Assembly (NCBI GenBank): GCA_017409345.1
Contig: JAFQSX010000006.1
Location: 1-54,868 of the forward strand
From: Muribaculaceae bacterium
GTDB lineage: Bacteria > Bacteroidota > Bacteroidia > Bacteroidales > Muribaculaceae
Direction: 5' to 3'
Length of the DNA: 54,868 bases
The translations under genes were made by a program, and so were the position numbers. Below, piece by piece: positions 9,801 through 18,314 of this stretch. Positions within the stretch are counted from its first letter, which is position 1. Each line of letters begins with the position of its first letter. The notes beneath the pieces were generated by a model, which worked only from the letters and a program-made list of their open reading frames with translations, did no database searches and was not told where the DNA came from.

Positions 9801-10378
9801 CCGTCAGATAACGATGATACATCGATATCATGTAATCCTGACACTCCATCTAATCTTTTCTTGTTTTTTTGCTTGTCATCAAACCAATATTCAATATATC
9901 CGGCTTCTGCAATTTCATTCTCTTTAATCTTATAAAATAATGCAGTTTTTGAATCCAAAATCGCACCTTTGCTTCCTTTAATTACAAAAGTTACAAAATG
10001 CACTCCATTTGATAGAGAACTAACATCAACTACATGAGTTCCATTAACGCCATTTAGAGACTTCACGTTTAACGAATTTTCGTCAAACCAACATTCAACA
10101 TTGGCAACTGCAATCGTATCATCAATTCCAATTTTATAGAAATTGCGCATTGCCGATGCATGCCAAATACCCGATGAATCTTGAAGTTGAAAAGTCACGG
10201 AATGTAGTCCTATATCAAGCGACCTTACATCAAGTTCCATTTTTGTGGTTGATGACAATACGCCTTGCGTGAAATTATTGTCATTGTCATCATACCAATA
10301 TCGATATGTAATATCTGTTTGCCCCATCACATTTAAGCATGAGATGGTTAACAGCCAGATTAATAACTTGATTTTCAT
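6887..10378 (-). CDS. Large secreted repeat protein with type IX-like C-terminal sorting sequence
   Basis: The protein is 1163 aa from ATG at 10378. This start gives a clean signal peptide (MKIKLLIWLLTISCLNVMG) and lies 11 bp after the upstream stop, whereas the longer frame overlaps that gene. The first about 230 residues hold three repeats of a module with the pattern WFDD...LDG..G.H.IDVSSLS.GVH.VTF...(F)YK. The C-terminal third contains a SHDPNDISGYV stretch like the DPND-type cell-surface modules of Bacteroidetes. The end, ILYDLLGRRV...GIYIRNGKK, resembles type IX secretion sorting signals. I infer an exported or surface-anchored protein. No enzyme motif is visible. It forms an operon with the beta-helix-like gene upstream. 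Confidence 0.75.
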   Translation of the reverse strand: MKIKLLIWLLTISCLNVMGQTDITYRYWYDDNDNNFTQGVLSSTTKMELDVRSLDIGLHSVTFQLQDSSGIWHASAMRNFYKIGIDDTIAVANVECWFDENSLNVKSLNGVNGTHVVDVSSLSNGVHFVTFVIKGSKGAILDSKTALFYKIKENEIAEAGYIEYWFDDKQKNKKRLDGVSGLHDIDVSSLSDGVHHVTFVLRGSKNEVLSSQHKFFYKSSNGTPLITKWKYSVNHSNEFSTLYELTNSVDSLSIISMLPVETCPIRSSCFEFRVEDSIPTLYAKNDVTFYFYDSDNNMSICSSKFVDESVKEVLNVEEIKTITSGVTETMPRPAENEIQWYKFEAEKGDSIAINTNYACTIDVFSPTGENIYSANGSDAISLDGTHLYETGVFYIAIHDVTATAKNSKNINVDFIKIDKYAVLSYTSHKMGNGGVNKVRFDGNGYLMLDSVLLKRNNTIIPSCGTKFFSNTKIDALFDCENAPIGKYDLVMVFPDDTLTVKNAFEIEPSNEMLFTSTVEYSNQVLIGSDANYKVSVKNRSNMTAYKIPIYVYVETPLNNTIPVIDITNVDLPSPLDNVDLSEFTESEVQELKKLAERIGDGLCFWKLRDVNENGDSILIQSTYLFVDVLPYETLEFGVDVRDLRTSVSVCVTVPDDYHSLRLVTDPANKSVKSIQPYGVKDWYCCYKERIECIVNAAGMISDLVNKIASRTGNLQVETISAITSCVLTAVGALSDFVGGPYCEEEPADINATEMALNTSAAYSLVMSIKDCLLEKLMEKFKDQIGGMGKWWDTLNEINNLTVQAGATIYDCYEAFAEKKPNCPPTEPKGGQTTPITSHDPNDISGYVAESGSLYIGKQVDKVTYMIEFENDSTFATAPAHTILLSDTLDTNVFDVNTVTPLKLQIGDKSYDFNTKFNGIATIDMRPDINAIAQVTMNVDNNGVLTWILESLDPMTVEPTTVPENGILPINNSNGKGMGFITFSVNLKTGLDDGTEVSNKANIIFDTNEPISTPYWINETDYVDPVSVIDALECVSDSVVNIKFHGIDERSGVWKYDIYYKPGINSDWFVLAEGLTEPSYQLRVYEDITYGFCVVATDKAGNKEVKEFSPEFTYINGEVTTGVETIEIDKVNINDGILYDLLGRRVENPSPGIYIRNGKKILIK

Positions 10379-10388
10379 ATTATATAAC

Positions 10389-11411
10389 TTATTCTTGAGT
10401 GACGACTTCGATTTCAACACTTAACTTGCCATCAATGGTTGATTTTTGTGCAACGTTACATTTTGTGATTTTCGGACCTGAAGGACGAGTTGTGTATGGG
10501 AGAAATCCTCCATACATACCCACTTCGGTTCCATCGGTTCCTAAATATGTGTTTTTTATTGCATCGACAAGTTCATAGGAGTAATAACCTGCATTATAAC
10601 TTGAATTAATTCTGTCGTCTAAGAATATTGACGCTTCCGATTTTTTTAATTGCCAATTGGTTATATCAGTAAGATTAGGGAACATTTTATAAGTTGAAGA
10701 AGAACTAGTTGTATAACCTAAGCAGTTGTATGCAGTAGATGATTGATGTAAGCTAGAAGAACCCGTATCAACAATGACTGAATTCCATATTTCGCAATTT
10801 TGCATATATCCAGGGTAATCACCAATTGTGCAATTTACGATTAAAGTTCTATCTATTGAAGTATATAAATTACCTATAATGCTATTTATTAGTTGAAAAT
10901 CAGTAAATAATTGAGAATAGGAATTACCTTTGTATGCTTGTAGATTTTCGATTCTACAATTTTCAATCGTCAATCCATAAATTTGGCATTTGGCTGATTG
11001 ACTGAAAGTACCGATATAGCATTTTTTTATTTTCATATTTTTAGTACATCCTCCAGAAATATCCAAATAATTGGAAAATCTGATATTCTCGATTGTAATA
11101 TAATGAGAGGTGTCGGTTGCAGTAATATTAGTATTATCATTAATAATTGTACGAGTATTATCTCCGTACATATTATCCATTGCGGATCCTCTTAATGTAA
11201 TGCTCTTAGAGATGTCAGTTCCGACAAAAGCACCTGAGGATAAGGTGATAATATCACCATCTTGTGCAACTTTCATAGCATTGACAAGTGCGTTGGTGCT
11301 AAAAAAATGGGTGATTTCACCATTGTGATCCAATGTTGCCATCAAAGGGCTTTGTGCGAATACGATATTCAATGAAAAGACAAATAACAGGGAAAATAAA
11401 AACTTTTTCAT
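10389..11411 (-). CDS. Secreted parallel beta-helix-like protein (hypothetical)
   Basis: The 340-aa product begins with a signal peptide (MKKFLFSLLFVFSLNIVFAQ). The body has short repeated strands with I-x-I and N-rich turns (ITLRGSAMDN, ITIENIRFSN, MKIKKCYIGTF, LTIENCRIENL), which resemble pectate-lyase-like right-handed beta-helices. No lyase catalytic residues could be identified. It lies directly upstream of the 1163-aa secreted protein on the same strand with a 10-bp gap, so the two are probably made together and act at the cell surface. Base composition is AT-rich compared with the hyd genes on either side. Confidence 0.6.
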   Translation of the reverse strand: MKKFLFSLLFVFSLNIVFAQSPLMATLDHNGEITHFFSTNALVNAMKVAQDGDIITLSSGAFVGTDISKSITLRGSAMDNMYGDNTRTIINDNTNITATDTSHYITIENIRFSNYLDISGGCTKNMKIKKCYIGTFSQSAKCQIYGLTIENCRIENLQAYKGNSYSQLFTDFQLINSIIGNLYTSIDRTLIVNCTIGDYPGYMQNCEIWNSVIVDTGSSSLHQSSTAYNCLGYTTSSSSTYKMFPNLTDITNWQLKKSEASIFLDDRINSSYNAGYYSYELVDAIKNTYLGTDGTEVGMYGGFLPYTTRPSGPKITKCNVAQKSTIDGKLSVEIEVVTQE

Positions 11412-11517
11412 ATTGCGAAAGATTAATTTTGATTTAATTAATTTTATTGATTAAGATGTCCTTGATTAGTTACGATTAAGTATAGACACAAAAAAGCGCG
11501 GACAAAACTCTATATAT

Positions 11518-11637
11518 GTTCTTGAGGTCTTCGACTACCTGACAACCAATATAATGAGTAAAGCCCACGCCATATATTGACGTGAGCGTTCTCGCTTTAC
11601 TCTTGGTTGTCGTTGAAAGTGTCGAAGTTTCAAGAAC
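11518..11637. repeat. Long imperfect stem-loop of about 120 nt
   Basis: The two halves are complementary in ordered blocks: GTTCTTGA with TCAAGAAC at the outer ends, then TTCGAC with GTCGAA, GACAACCAA with TTGGTTGTC, GAGTAAAG with CTTTACTC, and CACG with CGTG nearest the loop. Short unpaired bulges separate the blocks. This layout fits a folded RNA or the remains of a mobile repeat. I cannot match it to a named RNA family from memory, and I see no reading frame in it. Confidence 0.5.
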
Positions 11638-11833
11638 CTGAATAAAAGCAAAAAACGCTTTTCCTTATATTTTTAAAGCATCTATACCCTATAAGGGTTT
11701 ATTCCATAGGCAAAAAAATTTTGATTCACCGGCAAAGTTAACAAAATCATCCCAACAGGCAAAATCAAGACCTATAATTTCTGTCATTATGAATTCTTAT
11801 GCTTATTCTGTCTGCGATTTCAACAAAATGCAC

Positions 11834-11841
11834 TAATTTTG
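11834..11841 (+). promoter_or_regulatory. Putative -7 box for the PDDEXK nuclease gene
   Basis: TAATTTTG fits the Bacteroidetes TAnnTTTG consensus and is 33 bp before the ATG at 11875. The -33 element is not clear. Confidence 0.35.
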
Positions 11842-11874
11842 TAAATGGGAATCTAAATACGTCACCTTTGTATA

Positions 11875-12945
11875 ATGAAACAAAATATTGAGATACTAAA
11901 AGCTTGCAATACCGGTGATATTTTCATTGATGCGCAAAATATCATTGAGCAAACGCGCAATTACGCTTATCAAGCTGTAAATGTAGCTATGGTTCAACGA
12001 AATTGGCTACTTGGCAAGCGTATTGCTGATGAAGAATTGCAAGGAGAAAATAGAGCCGAATATGGTAAGGAAATCATAAAAAAACTTGCCGATCACCTCT
12101 CTAATTTATATGGCAAAGGCTTCACAAAGAGCAACTTGTATCAGTTTGTTCAATTTTTTAAATGCTACCCCGACATTTTCCACTCAATGCGTGGAAAATC
12201 CAAAATTCTCTCTTGGACTCATTATCGCAACTTACTAAGAGTTACAGACAAAGATGCTCGAGATTGGTATATGAAGGAAGCAATTAATGAGATGTGGAGT
12301 GCAAGGACTCTTGATAGAAATATTGCGTCACAATATTACTATCGTCTATTACAGTCTCAGAACAAACAACTTGTAAAAGACGAGATGCACCAAATAACGT
12401 CCCACTATCAGCAAGATAAATTTGAGTTTATCAAAAATCCTATTGTTGCTGAGTTTTTGGGATTATCTCCTAATTCTGATTTCTCGGAAACTAAACTTGA
12501 GTCGTATATAATCTCACATATTCAAAAATTTGTAATGGAGATGGGCAAAGGATATGCCTTTGTTGCTCGTCAGCAACATATACGCACCGATATTGGCGAT
12601 TATTTCATTGATTTAGTATTCTACAATTACATTCTCAAATGCTTCTTATTAATAGACCTTAAAACATCAAGAATCACTCACCAAGATGTTGGACAGATGG
12701 ATATGTATGTAAGAATGTATGATAACATAAAACGTACAGAGGGAGATAACCCCACTATTGGTCTTATTCTTTGTTCTGAGACAAGTGAGGATATGGCTCG
12801 TTATTCTATCTTACACGACAACGAACGCTTATTCCAAGCAAAATATCTCACATTCTTGCCTACAAAAGAAGAACTAACCAAAGAAATTGAACATCAAAAA
12901 ATGATTTTTCGTTTGCAACAAGAAAACGAATCTTTCAATCAATAG
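11875..12945 (+). CDS. DUF1016 / YhcG-type PDDEXK nuclease family protein
   Basis: The 356-aa product matches the DUF1016 (YhcG) architecture. An N-terminal helical DNA-binding-like region (residues about 15-170: NYAYQAVNVAMVQRNWLLGKRI, YGKGFTKSNLYQFVQFF) is followed by a C-terminal PD-(D/E)XK nuclease domain. In the latter, IGDYFIDLVFYNYILKCFLLIDLKT supplies the Asp and D-x-K catalytic pattern. Members are often found in genomic islands and next to restriction genes; the natural target is not established. Here it stands in an AT-rich insert between hydE and hydG with its own promoter. No partner specificity or methylase gene is adjacent. Confidence 0.87.
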   Translation: MKQNIEILKACNTGDIFIDAQNIIEQTRNYAYQAVNVAMVQRNWLLGKRIADEELQGENRAEYGKEIIKKLADHLSNLYGKGFTKSNLYQFVQFFKCYPDIFHSMRGKSKILSWTHYRNLLRVTDKDARDWYMKEAINEMWSARTLDRNIASQYYYRLLQSQNKQLVKDEMHQITSHYQQDKFEFIKNPIVAEFLGLSPNSDFSETKLESYIISHIQKFVMEMGKGYAFVARQQHIRTDIGDYFIDLVFYNYILKCFLLIDLKTSRITHQDVGQMDMYVRMYDNIKRTEGDNPTIGLILCSETSEDMARYSILHDNERLFQAKYLTFLPTKEELTKEIEHQKMIFRLQQENESFNQ

Positions 12946-13011
12946 AACCTCACAAGATTTCCTATATCATAAGACTATGTTAATATTATAATTTAGATAT
13001 AATTTATATTT

Positions 13012-13650
13012 ATGATGTCTAAAATAATTAAAGCATCTGCCATTATCCATTTTATTGGGCTTGCGATTTGTGCTATTATATTATTATGTCTTCCTTTTTA
13101 CGACCATATTAGATGGAATTTGGGTTACTTCTTTTTATGGCTAACTATTCTATCGGCATTGCCTTTAATCTTTTGGAAAGTAAAAAAATATTGGAAATCC
13201 GTTTTAATAAAATTATATTCGTTTATATGGTGGCTTCTTCTTTCTTTTTGTATCATACCTTGCTTATATATACTACCAGGATCTAATGTGATGTTTTTCC
13301 CATTGAAAAAACACTGTGAAACCACCGATTATATTATTAGAACTGGATATTATGGCTTATTAGATTACCCTAATTGTGCATTATATCTAAAAGATGGATT
13401 TATTGAAAAATACATACGAAGATACGATATATTAAGTGTTGATTCTGCTTTAATTTATAAAAATTTAGGTGCAATTGTTTTATATGGTGACGATTTTTCC
13501 GAGAATATACAAACGACAGACAAAGTTATTTACATTAAACCTCTAAATGACTCTATCTTCAATAAATCTCTCCCTCTACTAAAACAAATAGAATCCGATT
13601 TAAGAAAAAATCACATTAATACACAGGTATATCTATATGAGCAATTATAG
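13012..13650 (+). CDS. Small multi-span membrane protein (hypothetical)
   Basis: I do not recognise a family. The 212-aa product has three hydrophobic segments in its first about 90 residues (IIHFIGLAICAIILLCL, WNLGYFFLWLTILSALPLIFW, LYSFIWWLLLSFCIIPCLYIL). A soluble C-terminal part follows, ending KNHINTQVYLYEQL. The stop overlaps the start of hydG by 14 bp, so hydG may be partly translated by coupling from this gene. Its AT-rich composition contrasts sharply with hydG, which suggests it belongs to the inserted segment. Confidence 0.6.
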   Translation: MMSKIIKASAIIHFIGLAICAIILLCLPFYDHIRWNLGYFFLWLTILSALPLIFWKVKKYWKSVLIKLYSFIWWLLLSFCIIPCLYILPGSNVMFFPLKKHCETTDYIIRTGYYGLLDYPNCALYLKDGFIEKYIRRYDILSVDSALIYKNLGAIVLYGDDFSENIQTTDKVIYIKPLNDSIFNKSLPLLKQIESDLRKNHINTQVYLYEQL

Positions 13651-15061
13651 TGCAACATCACATTTGGCGGGTGAGTTTATTCACGATGGCGAGATTAGGG
13701 CTACTCTTGAGTATGCCTCGGAGCATCGTGAGGATATGGTTCTTATTGAGGATATTCTCAATAAGGCGGCACAAGGGAAAGGGCTGTCGCATCGTGAGGC
13801 GATGGTGCTGCTCGAATGTACCGACACCGAAATCAACAATCGCATCTATTCGCTTGCACGCAACATTAAGCAACGCATATATGGCAACCGCATTGTGATG
13901 TTTGCCCCATTGTATTTGTCAAACTACTGCGTGAATGGGTGTGTTTATTGCCCCTACCATGCTAAAAATAAAAAGATACCTCGTCGCAAGTTGACGCAAG
14001 AGGAGATTCGTCGTGAAGTGATTGCTTTGCAAAATATGGGACACAAACGACTTGCCCTCGAAGCCGGCGAACACCCCTCTATCAACCCCATTGAATATAT
14101 TCTTGAATCAATCGACACTATCTACTCTATTCATCATCGCAACGGAGCAATTCGCCGTGTGAACGTGAATATCGCAGCCACCACGGTTGAGAATTACCGA
14201 TTACTCCGCAATGCCGGGATAGGCACATATATCCTGTTTCAAGAGACCTATAATCGCGAGGAATATCAACGCCTCCACCCCACCGGTCCCAAAAGCGACT
14301 GGTGTTATCACACCGAGGCGATGGACCGAGCCATGCAAGGGGGAATTGACGATGTGGGCATAGGTGTATTGTTTGGGTTATACAACTATCGCTATGACTT
14401 TGTGGGACTATTGATGCACGCCGAACACCTTGAAGCCACCTACGGAGTGGGGCCACACACCATCAGCGTGCCTCGCATTCGTCCTGCCGACGATATAAAT
14501 CCCGAAGACTTCCCCGATGCCGTTACCGACGAGGTATTCCGTCGCATCGTGGCAATTCTTCGCATTGCCGTGCCATATACCGGCATGATTGTCTCTACTC
14601 GCGAGTCGCAACAATGCCGAGAATTAGTGCTCGATGTGGGAGTGTCGCAACTCAGCGGTGGCTCTCGCACAAGCGTGGGAGGATATGCCTCCGACGACAT
14701 CGACACCGACAAATCGGCACAATTCGACATCGACGACAATCGCACACTCGATGAAATTGTAACCTGGTTATTGCAATTGGGATATATCCCCAGTTTCTGC
14801 ACTGCCTGCTATCGCGAAGGACGAACCGGCGACCGTTTTATGTCGCTTGCCCGTCGTGGCATGATAGGCAACTGTTGCGCTCCAAACGCACTGATGACAC
14901 TTCGCGAATATCTCGAAGACTACGCCTCACCCCTCTGCCGGCAGTTGGGCAACGAAGCGATAGCCCGCGAAGTGCTACGCATCGACTCCGAAAAAATACG
15001 CCGCATCACACTCTCTCACCTCAACGACATCACCCACGGCAAGCGCGACTTCAGGTTCTAA
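13637..15061 (+). CDS. hydG: [FeFe] hydrogenase maturation tyrosine lyase HydG
   Basis: HydG cleaves tyrosine by radical AdoMet chemistry to supply CO and cyanide, on a cysteine-bound iron synthon, for the H-cluster. The 474-aa protein has the radical SAM motif CVNGCVYC (Cys98, Cys102, Cys105) and the diagnostic C-terminal auxiliary-cluster motif CxxCx22C (Cys388, Cys391, Cys414) within CTACYREGRTGDRF...GNCC. Length and both cluster motifs match the family, so I regard it as functional. It is followed 18 bp later by hydF. Its start overlaps the small membrane-protein gene. Confidence 0.96.
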   Translation: MSNYSATSHLAGEFIHDGEIRATLEYASEHREDMVLIEDILNKAAQGKGLSHREAMVLLECTDTEINNRIYSLARNIKQRIYGNRIVMFAPLYLSNYCVNGCVYCPYHAKNKKIPRRKLTQEEIRREVIALQNMGHKRLALEAGEHPSINPIEYILESIDTIYSIHHRNGAIRRVNVNIAATTVENYRLLRNAGIGTYILFQETYNREEYQRLHPTGPKSDWCYHTEAMDRAMQGGIDDVGIGVLFGLYNYRYDFVGLLMHAEHLEATYGVGPHTISVPRIRPADDINPEDFPDAVTDEVFRRIVAILRIAVPYTGMIVSTRESQQCRELVLDVGVSQLSGGSRTSVGGYASDDIDTDKSAQFDIDDNRTLDEIVTWLLQLGYIPSFCTACYREGRTGDRFMSLARRGMIGNCCAPNALMTLREYLEDYASPLCRQLGNEAIAREVLRIDSEKIRRITLSHLNDITHGKRDFRF

Positions 15062-15079
15062 TCACTAAACCGTTTTGAA

Positions 15080-16579
15080 ATGACCAACTCAACACAAACT
15101 CCCTCTTCACATCGTGTTCATATCGCGTTTTTTGGGCGATGCAATAGCGGTAAATCGTCGTTGATTAATGCCTTGACAGGGCAAGAGGTGGCGATTGTGT
15201 CGGAAAAGGCGGGAACCACTACCGACTCGGTATTGAAACCTATCGAACTGCCCGGAGTGGGTGCTACTATATTGATTGATACCCCGGGGCTCGATGACAA
15301 CACACCGCTCGGCAATCAACGCAAGGCTCAATCACTTAAAGCACTCGACAAAACCGATATCGCCGTGGTATTATTCCATGACGATGACACCTCTGTTGAA
15401 GAAGCATTAATCGCACAACTCTCAGCACGAAAAACACCTATTATCGGAGTCATTTCAAAGTGCGACACTATGCAAAATCGTGCATCTCTCGCTGCAAAAG
15501 TTAATGATATTATCGGGTCAGAGCCTATCGCTTTAAGTGCCACAACTAGAGAGGGCATCGAACAATTATTGGCCCGACTTGCCTCATTATCGCAACAAGA
15601 AACACGCCTTATCACCGAAGGACTATGCTCGGCCGGCGACATGGTGGTGCTCGTGATGCCTCAAGACGCCCAAGCCCCCAAAGGACGATTGATAAAACCT
15701 CAAGTGGAGGTGTTGCGCGAACTGCTCGACCGTGGCTGCAACACTCTTTGTTGCACTCCCGAGGGGCTGAAAGCATCGCTCAACGCCCTCAATACTCCAC
15801 CCCAACTCATCATCACCGACTCGCAAGTATTCGCCTCAGTCAACGAGATTGTCGAAGAATATCGCAATACAATAGCCCTACCTCGCCCCACTTTCACCCC
15901 TCAGCCGCAAGCGACAGCTCCCCTAAAACAGGGGAGCACTGCAATAGTTAATGAAGTTATTCATGAGGAACCATCTACTCAATCCTCCCCTGTTTTAGGG
16001 GAGGTGACACAACGTGTCGGAGGGGTCAATTCTCCCTCTGTTTTAAACGAAGCAGAAAATAGTGGGAACAATGGTGCCAATGAGAACAATATACCAAGCT
16101 CGCTTGATTATTGCCGAGTGCAGCCCATTGAAGACATAGTCAATACCCCGAAGGGGGGAGGGGGGCAAACCACTCCACTTCTCACCTCGTTTTCTATCCT
16201 TTTTGCTCGCTATAAGGGTGATATAAACACATTTGTAGAAGGTGGAAAAAAACTACTCTCGCTCACACCCTCTTCTCGCATATTAATAGCCGAGGCCTGC
16301 AGCCATATCCCACAAAACGAAGATATAGGTCGGGTAAAACTGCCCCGAATGCTTCGCCGACGCATTGGCGATAGCTTGACAATCGACATCGTTGGAGGCA
16401 ATGATTTCCCCACCGACCTATCGCAATATGACCTTGTGATACATTGTGGTGCATGCATGTTTAATCGTCGGCTCGTGATGAGTCGCGTGGCGCAAGCCCA
16501 AACTCAAAACATAGCCATCACCAACTACGGCATCGCCATCGCCACCCTCACCGGCATCATCGACAAAGTGGTGTATTAG
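15080..16579 (+). CDS. hydF: [FeFe] hydrogenase maturation GTPase HydF with a repeat-derived insert
   Basis: HydF is the scaffold GTPase that receives the diiron precursor from HydE/HydG and delivers it to the hydrogenase. Visible are the P-loop GRCNSGKSS (residues 19-27), DTPGLDD (G3), SKCD (G4), and the C-terminal 4Fe-4S ligands CSH (Cys407, His409) and HCGAC (His455, Cys456, Cys459). At 499 aa it is longer than the usual roughly 400. The excess is about residues 275-365, Pro/Asn/Gly-rich, encoded by dispersed intergenic-type repeats (CTCCCCTAAAACAGGGGAG, its inverted copy, and CCCCGAAGGGGGGAGGGGGG). The insert lies before the cluster domain and keeps the frame, so the protein is probably still active. 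Confidence 0.95.
   Translation: MTNSTQTPSSHRVHIAFFGRCNSGKSSLINALTGQEVAIVSEKAGTTTDSVLKPIELPGVGATILIDTPGLDDNTPLGNQRKAQSLKALDKTDIAVVLFHDDDTSVEEALIAQLSARKTPIIGVISKCDTMQNRASLAAKVNDIIGSEPIALSATTREGIEQLLARLASLSQQETRLITEGLCSAGDMVVLVMPQDAQAPKGRLIKPQVEVLRELLDRGCNTLCCTPEGLKASLNALNTPPQLIITDSQVFASVNEIVEEYRNTIALPRPTFTPQPQATAPLKQGSTAIVNEVIHEEPSTQSSPVLGEVTQRVGGVNSPSVLNEAENSGNNGANENNIPSSLDYCRVQPIEDIVNTPKGGGGQTTPLLTSFSILFARYKGDINTFVEGGKKLLSLTPSSRILIAEACSHIPQNEDIGRVKLPRMLRRRIGDSLTIDIVGGNDFPTDLSQYDLVIHCGACMFNRRLVMSRVAQAQTQNIAITNYGIAIATLTGIIDKVVY
15913..16170. repeat. Dispersed repeats inside the hydF reading frame
   Basis: CTCCCCTAAAACAGGGGAG at 15918-15936 is repeated as CTCCCCTGTTTTAGGGGAG at about 15985-16003. 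A related CTCCCTCTGTTTTA follows at about 16032-16045. ACCCCGAAGGGGGGAGGGGG at about 16145-16164 is the same family as copies at 119-150 and 5509-5530, which lie outside genes. The whole block is in frame and free of stops. Confidence 0.6.
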
Positions 16580-16598
16580 AATGTGACGTTTATTGAGC

Positions 16599-18215
16599 TC
16601 ATCTAAGCACTATTGTGTCGGGGGCGGTGTTCATTATCACAAAGTAGAAATAGCCATTATGCTCAACTTTCTCATAGGGCAACATGTTCTTGCTTTTCTC
16701 CGCCTTAAATGGAGCATAATTTTTTGCTTTCTTTATTGATTTGGAAATCCTCACCGATTTATATTTTGCATCAAGTGCAACAGTCTTTGCTCTATATTTC
16801 GAAGTTTTCTCGATAAGCTGAGGCTCGGGATAGTCGGCGAATTTTTGTTCGATTGTTTTCAGTGGATATGGAATGACGTTTTTTATATTGGTTGATTTAT
16901 GATTTTTCCAACCTATGCGCGACAATCCTCGTTTTATATATCCGTCAAACAACAGATGTAATGTTTCGTTTGCCAATGGATCGGGAGCATATTCTTGTGC
17001 TAAAAATCTTACACAGGCATTTTCGTTGTTGTAGTTTGCATTTGTAGCATCGGCAATGATTACCGATGATTTTCCACCTAATTGTCCTAATACTTTGCTA
17101 TGGATTTCATAAGTATTTTTACGCAACATATATCCTCCTACGAGTATCACCCCTATTGCCACACTCATCACTACAACCGAAACAGGTCTAAATAATTTAT
17201 GGCTCTCACAACGCATTATAATTCGCCCTATCACAATGATTGAGAATAGCGACGGGCAGAATAGCTGGCGCGACGATGTGAAGGTCAACATGGCGAGCAT
17301 AAGCGACACCAATATCGCAATAAGGAAAAATGCGTTTTCACGAATTATTCGCATCGCATATTTGCGTTGAACGATAATTACTGCCACCAATATGAGCAAC
17401 AATAATGAGATTACCGACACCAACAATTCGGCCGACAATACCCCACTCTTTCGCAAAATACTATCAATAGTAAATCCTCCTCCTTGCGCTGCACGGCTCC
17501 AGTTGCCGGGAGCAAACACGCACACGCAACTGCCCACAAAGAAACATATCATCATTGTCATCGACAACGAATTGATGCGTTTAAAATTGAATATACCTAA
17601 GAGGAACAATGATGCACTAATGGGCAAGCAATAGCTCTCTTGTAATGAGCCCACAACGATTGAAGCCAATCCACAGATTATATAATAAAGATAATTGCGC
17701 CGGAACTCTTTTTTTGAATCTCGCGATTTTTTCAGCAATAGAATAAACACCAAATATGCCACCGCAGTCCACATATAATTGACGGCAAAAGCCACCAAAC
17801 TCAGCATTATTGTCCCCGCATCAGGGATACAAGTCCAAAGCATAAAAAGCGCTAACAATGATGCAAAAACTCCCCTATCAACAGGACGTGCCACAAACTT
17901 CACAAGCAATAGCCATAACAACCCAAACATAAGCGCATTGACCACCGCAAAGATTTTCATTCCGGCTATGGCAGTAAAAAAATGAGTGGTAACATGCACC
18001 AAAAAACGCCCATTGGTGCTTAAATAATGCTTCGCTTGAGTTGTGAAGCAATCCCACACTCCGGTAATCATCGCCCCATCGCCCTTGTGCAATGCCGAAT
18101 CGGTAAACATATATCCAAGATCATCGCCTACCGATATCGCAAATTGCCCCAATAGCCAAAAGGTTGTGACTACAAACGCAAACCAAGCAAATATTTTAGC
18201 ATTAACGCATTTCAT
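16599..18215 (-). CDS. Multi-spanning membrane protein, DUF6056-like
   Basis: The 538-aa product has many hydrophobic helices (about 10-12) over residues 5-390, then a soluble C-terminal domain rich in Lys. Near the N-terminus it has GDDLGYMF and later NGRFLVHVTTHF. These motifs remind me of DUF6056 / GT-C-like membrane proteins thought to act in surface polysaccharide assembly. The Asp-Asp pair after the first helix is where GT-C enzymes keep catalytic acids. This is inference from layout rather than a firm family match. It is convergent with hydF (19-bp gap) and divergent from the dehydrogenase gene. Confidence 0.6.
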   Translation of the reverse strand: MKCVNAKIFAWFAFVVTTFWLLGQFAISVGDDLGYMFTDSALHKGDGAMITGVWDCFTTQAKHYLSTNGRFLVHVTTHFFTAIAGMKIFAVVNALMFGLLWLLLVKFVARPVDRGVFASLLALFMLWTCIPDAGTIMLSLVAFAVNYMWTAVAYLVFILLLKKSRDSKKEFRRNYLYYIICGLASIVVGSLQESYCLPISASLFLLGIFNFKRINSLSMTMMICFFVGSCVCVFAPGNWSRAAQGGGFTIDSILRKSGVLSAELLVSVISLLLLILVAVIIVQRKYAMRIIRENAFFLIAILVSLMLAMLTFTSSRQLFCPSLFSIIVIGRIIMRCESHKLFRPVSVVVMSVAIGVILVGGYMLRKNTYEIHSKVLGQLGGKSSVIIADATNANYNNENACVRFLAQEYAPDPLANETLHLLFDGYIKRGLSRIGWKNHKSTNIKNVIPYPLKTIEQKFADYPEPQLIEKTSKYRAKTVALDAKYKSVRISKSIKKAKNYAPFKAEKSKNMLPYEKVEHNGYFYFVIMNTAPDTIVLR

Positions 18216-18314
18216 TCTTTGTCAAAAAATTTCGACAAAATTACGCAAAAAATACAACATTTATATTTACTTTTACATTAAAATATTCACATAATCATTT
18301 AAGGAAACTTCTAT

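Larger units (their letters stand above)
11412..11874. other. Intergenic region with long imperfect inverted repeat
   Basis: No protein gene is visible. The region contains the structured repeat at 11518-11637 (listed separately) and a promoter candidate for the PDDEXK gene. It separates two divergent transcription units. Confidence 0.5.
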
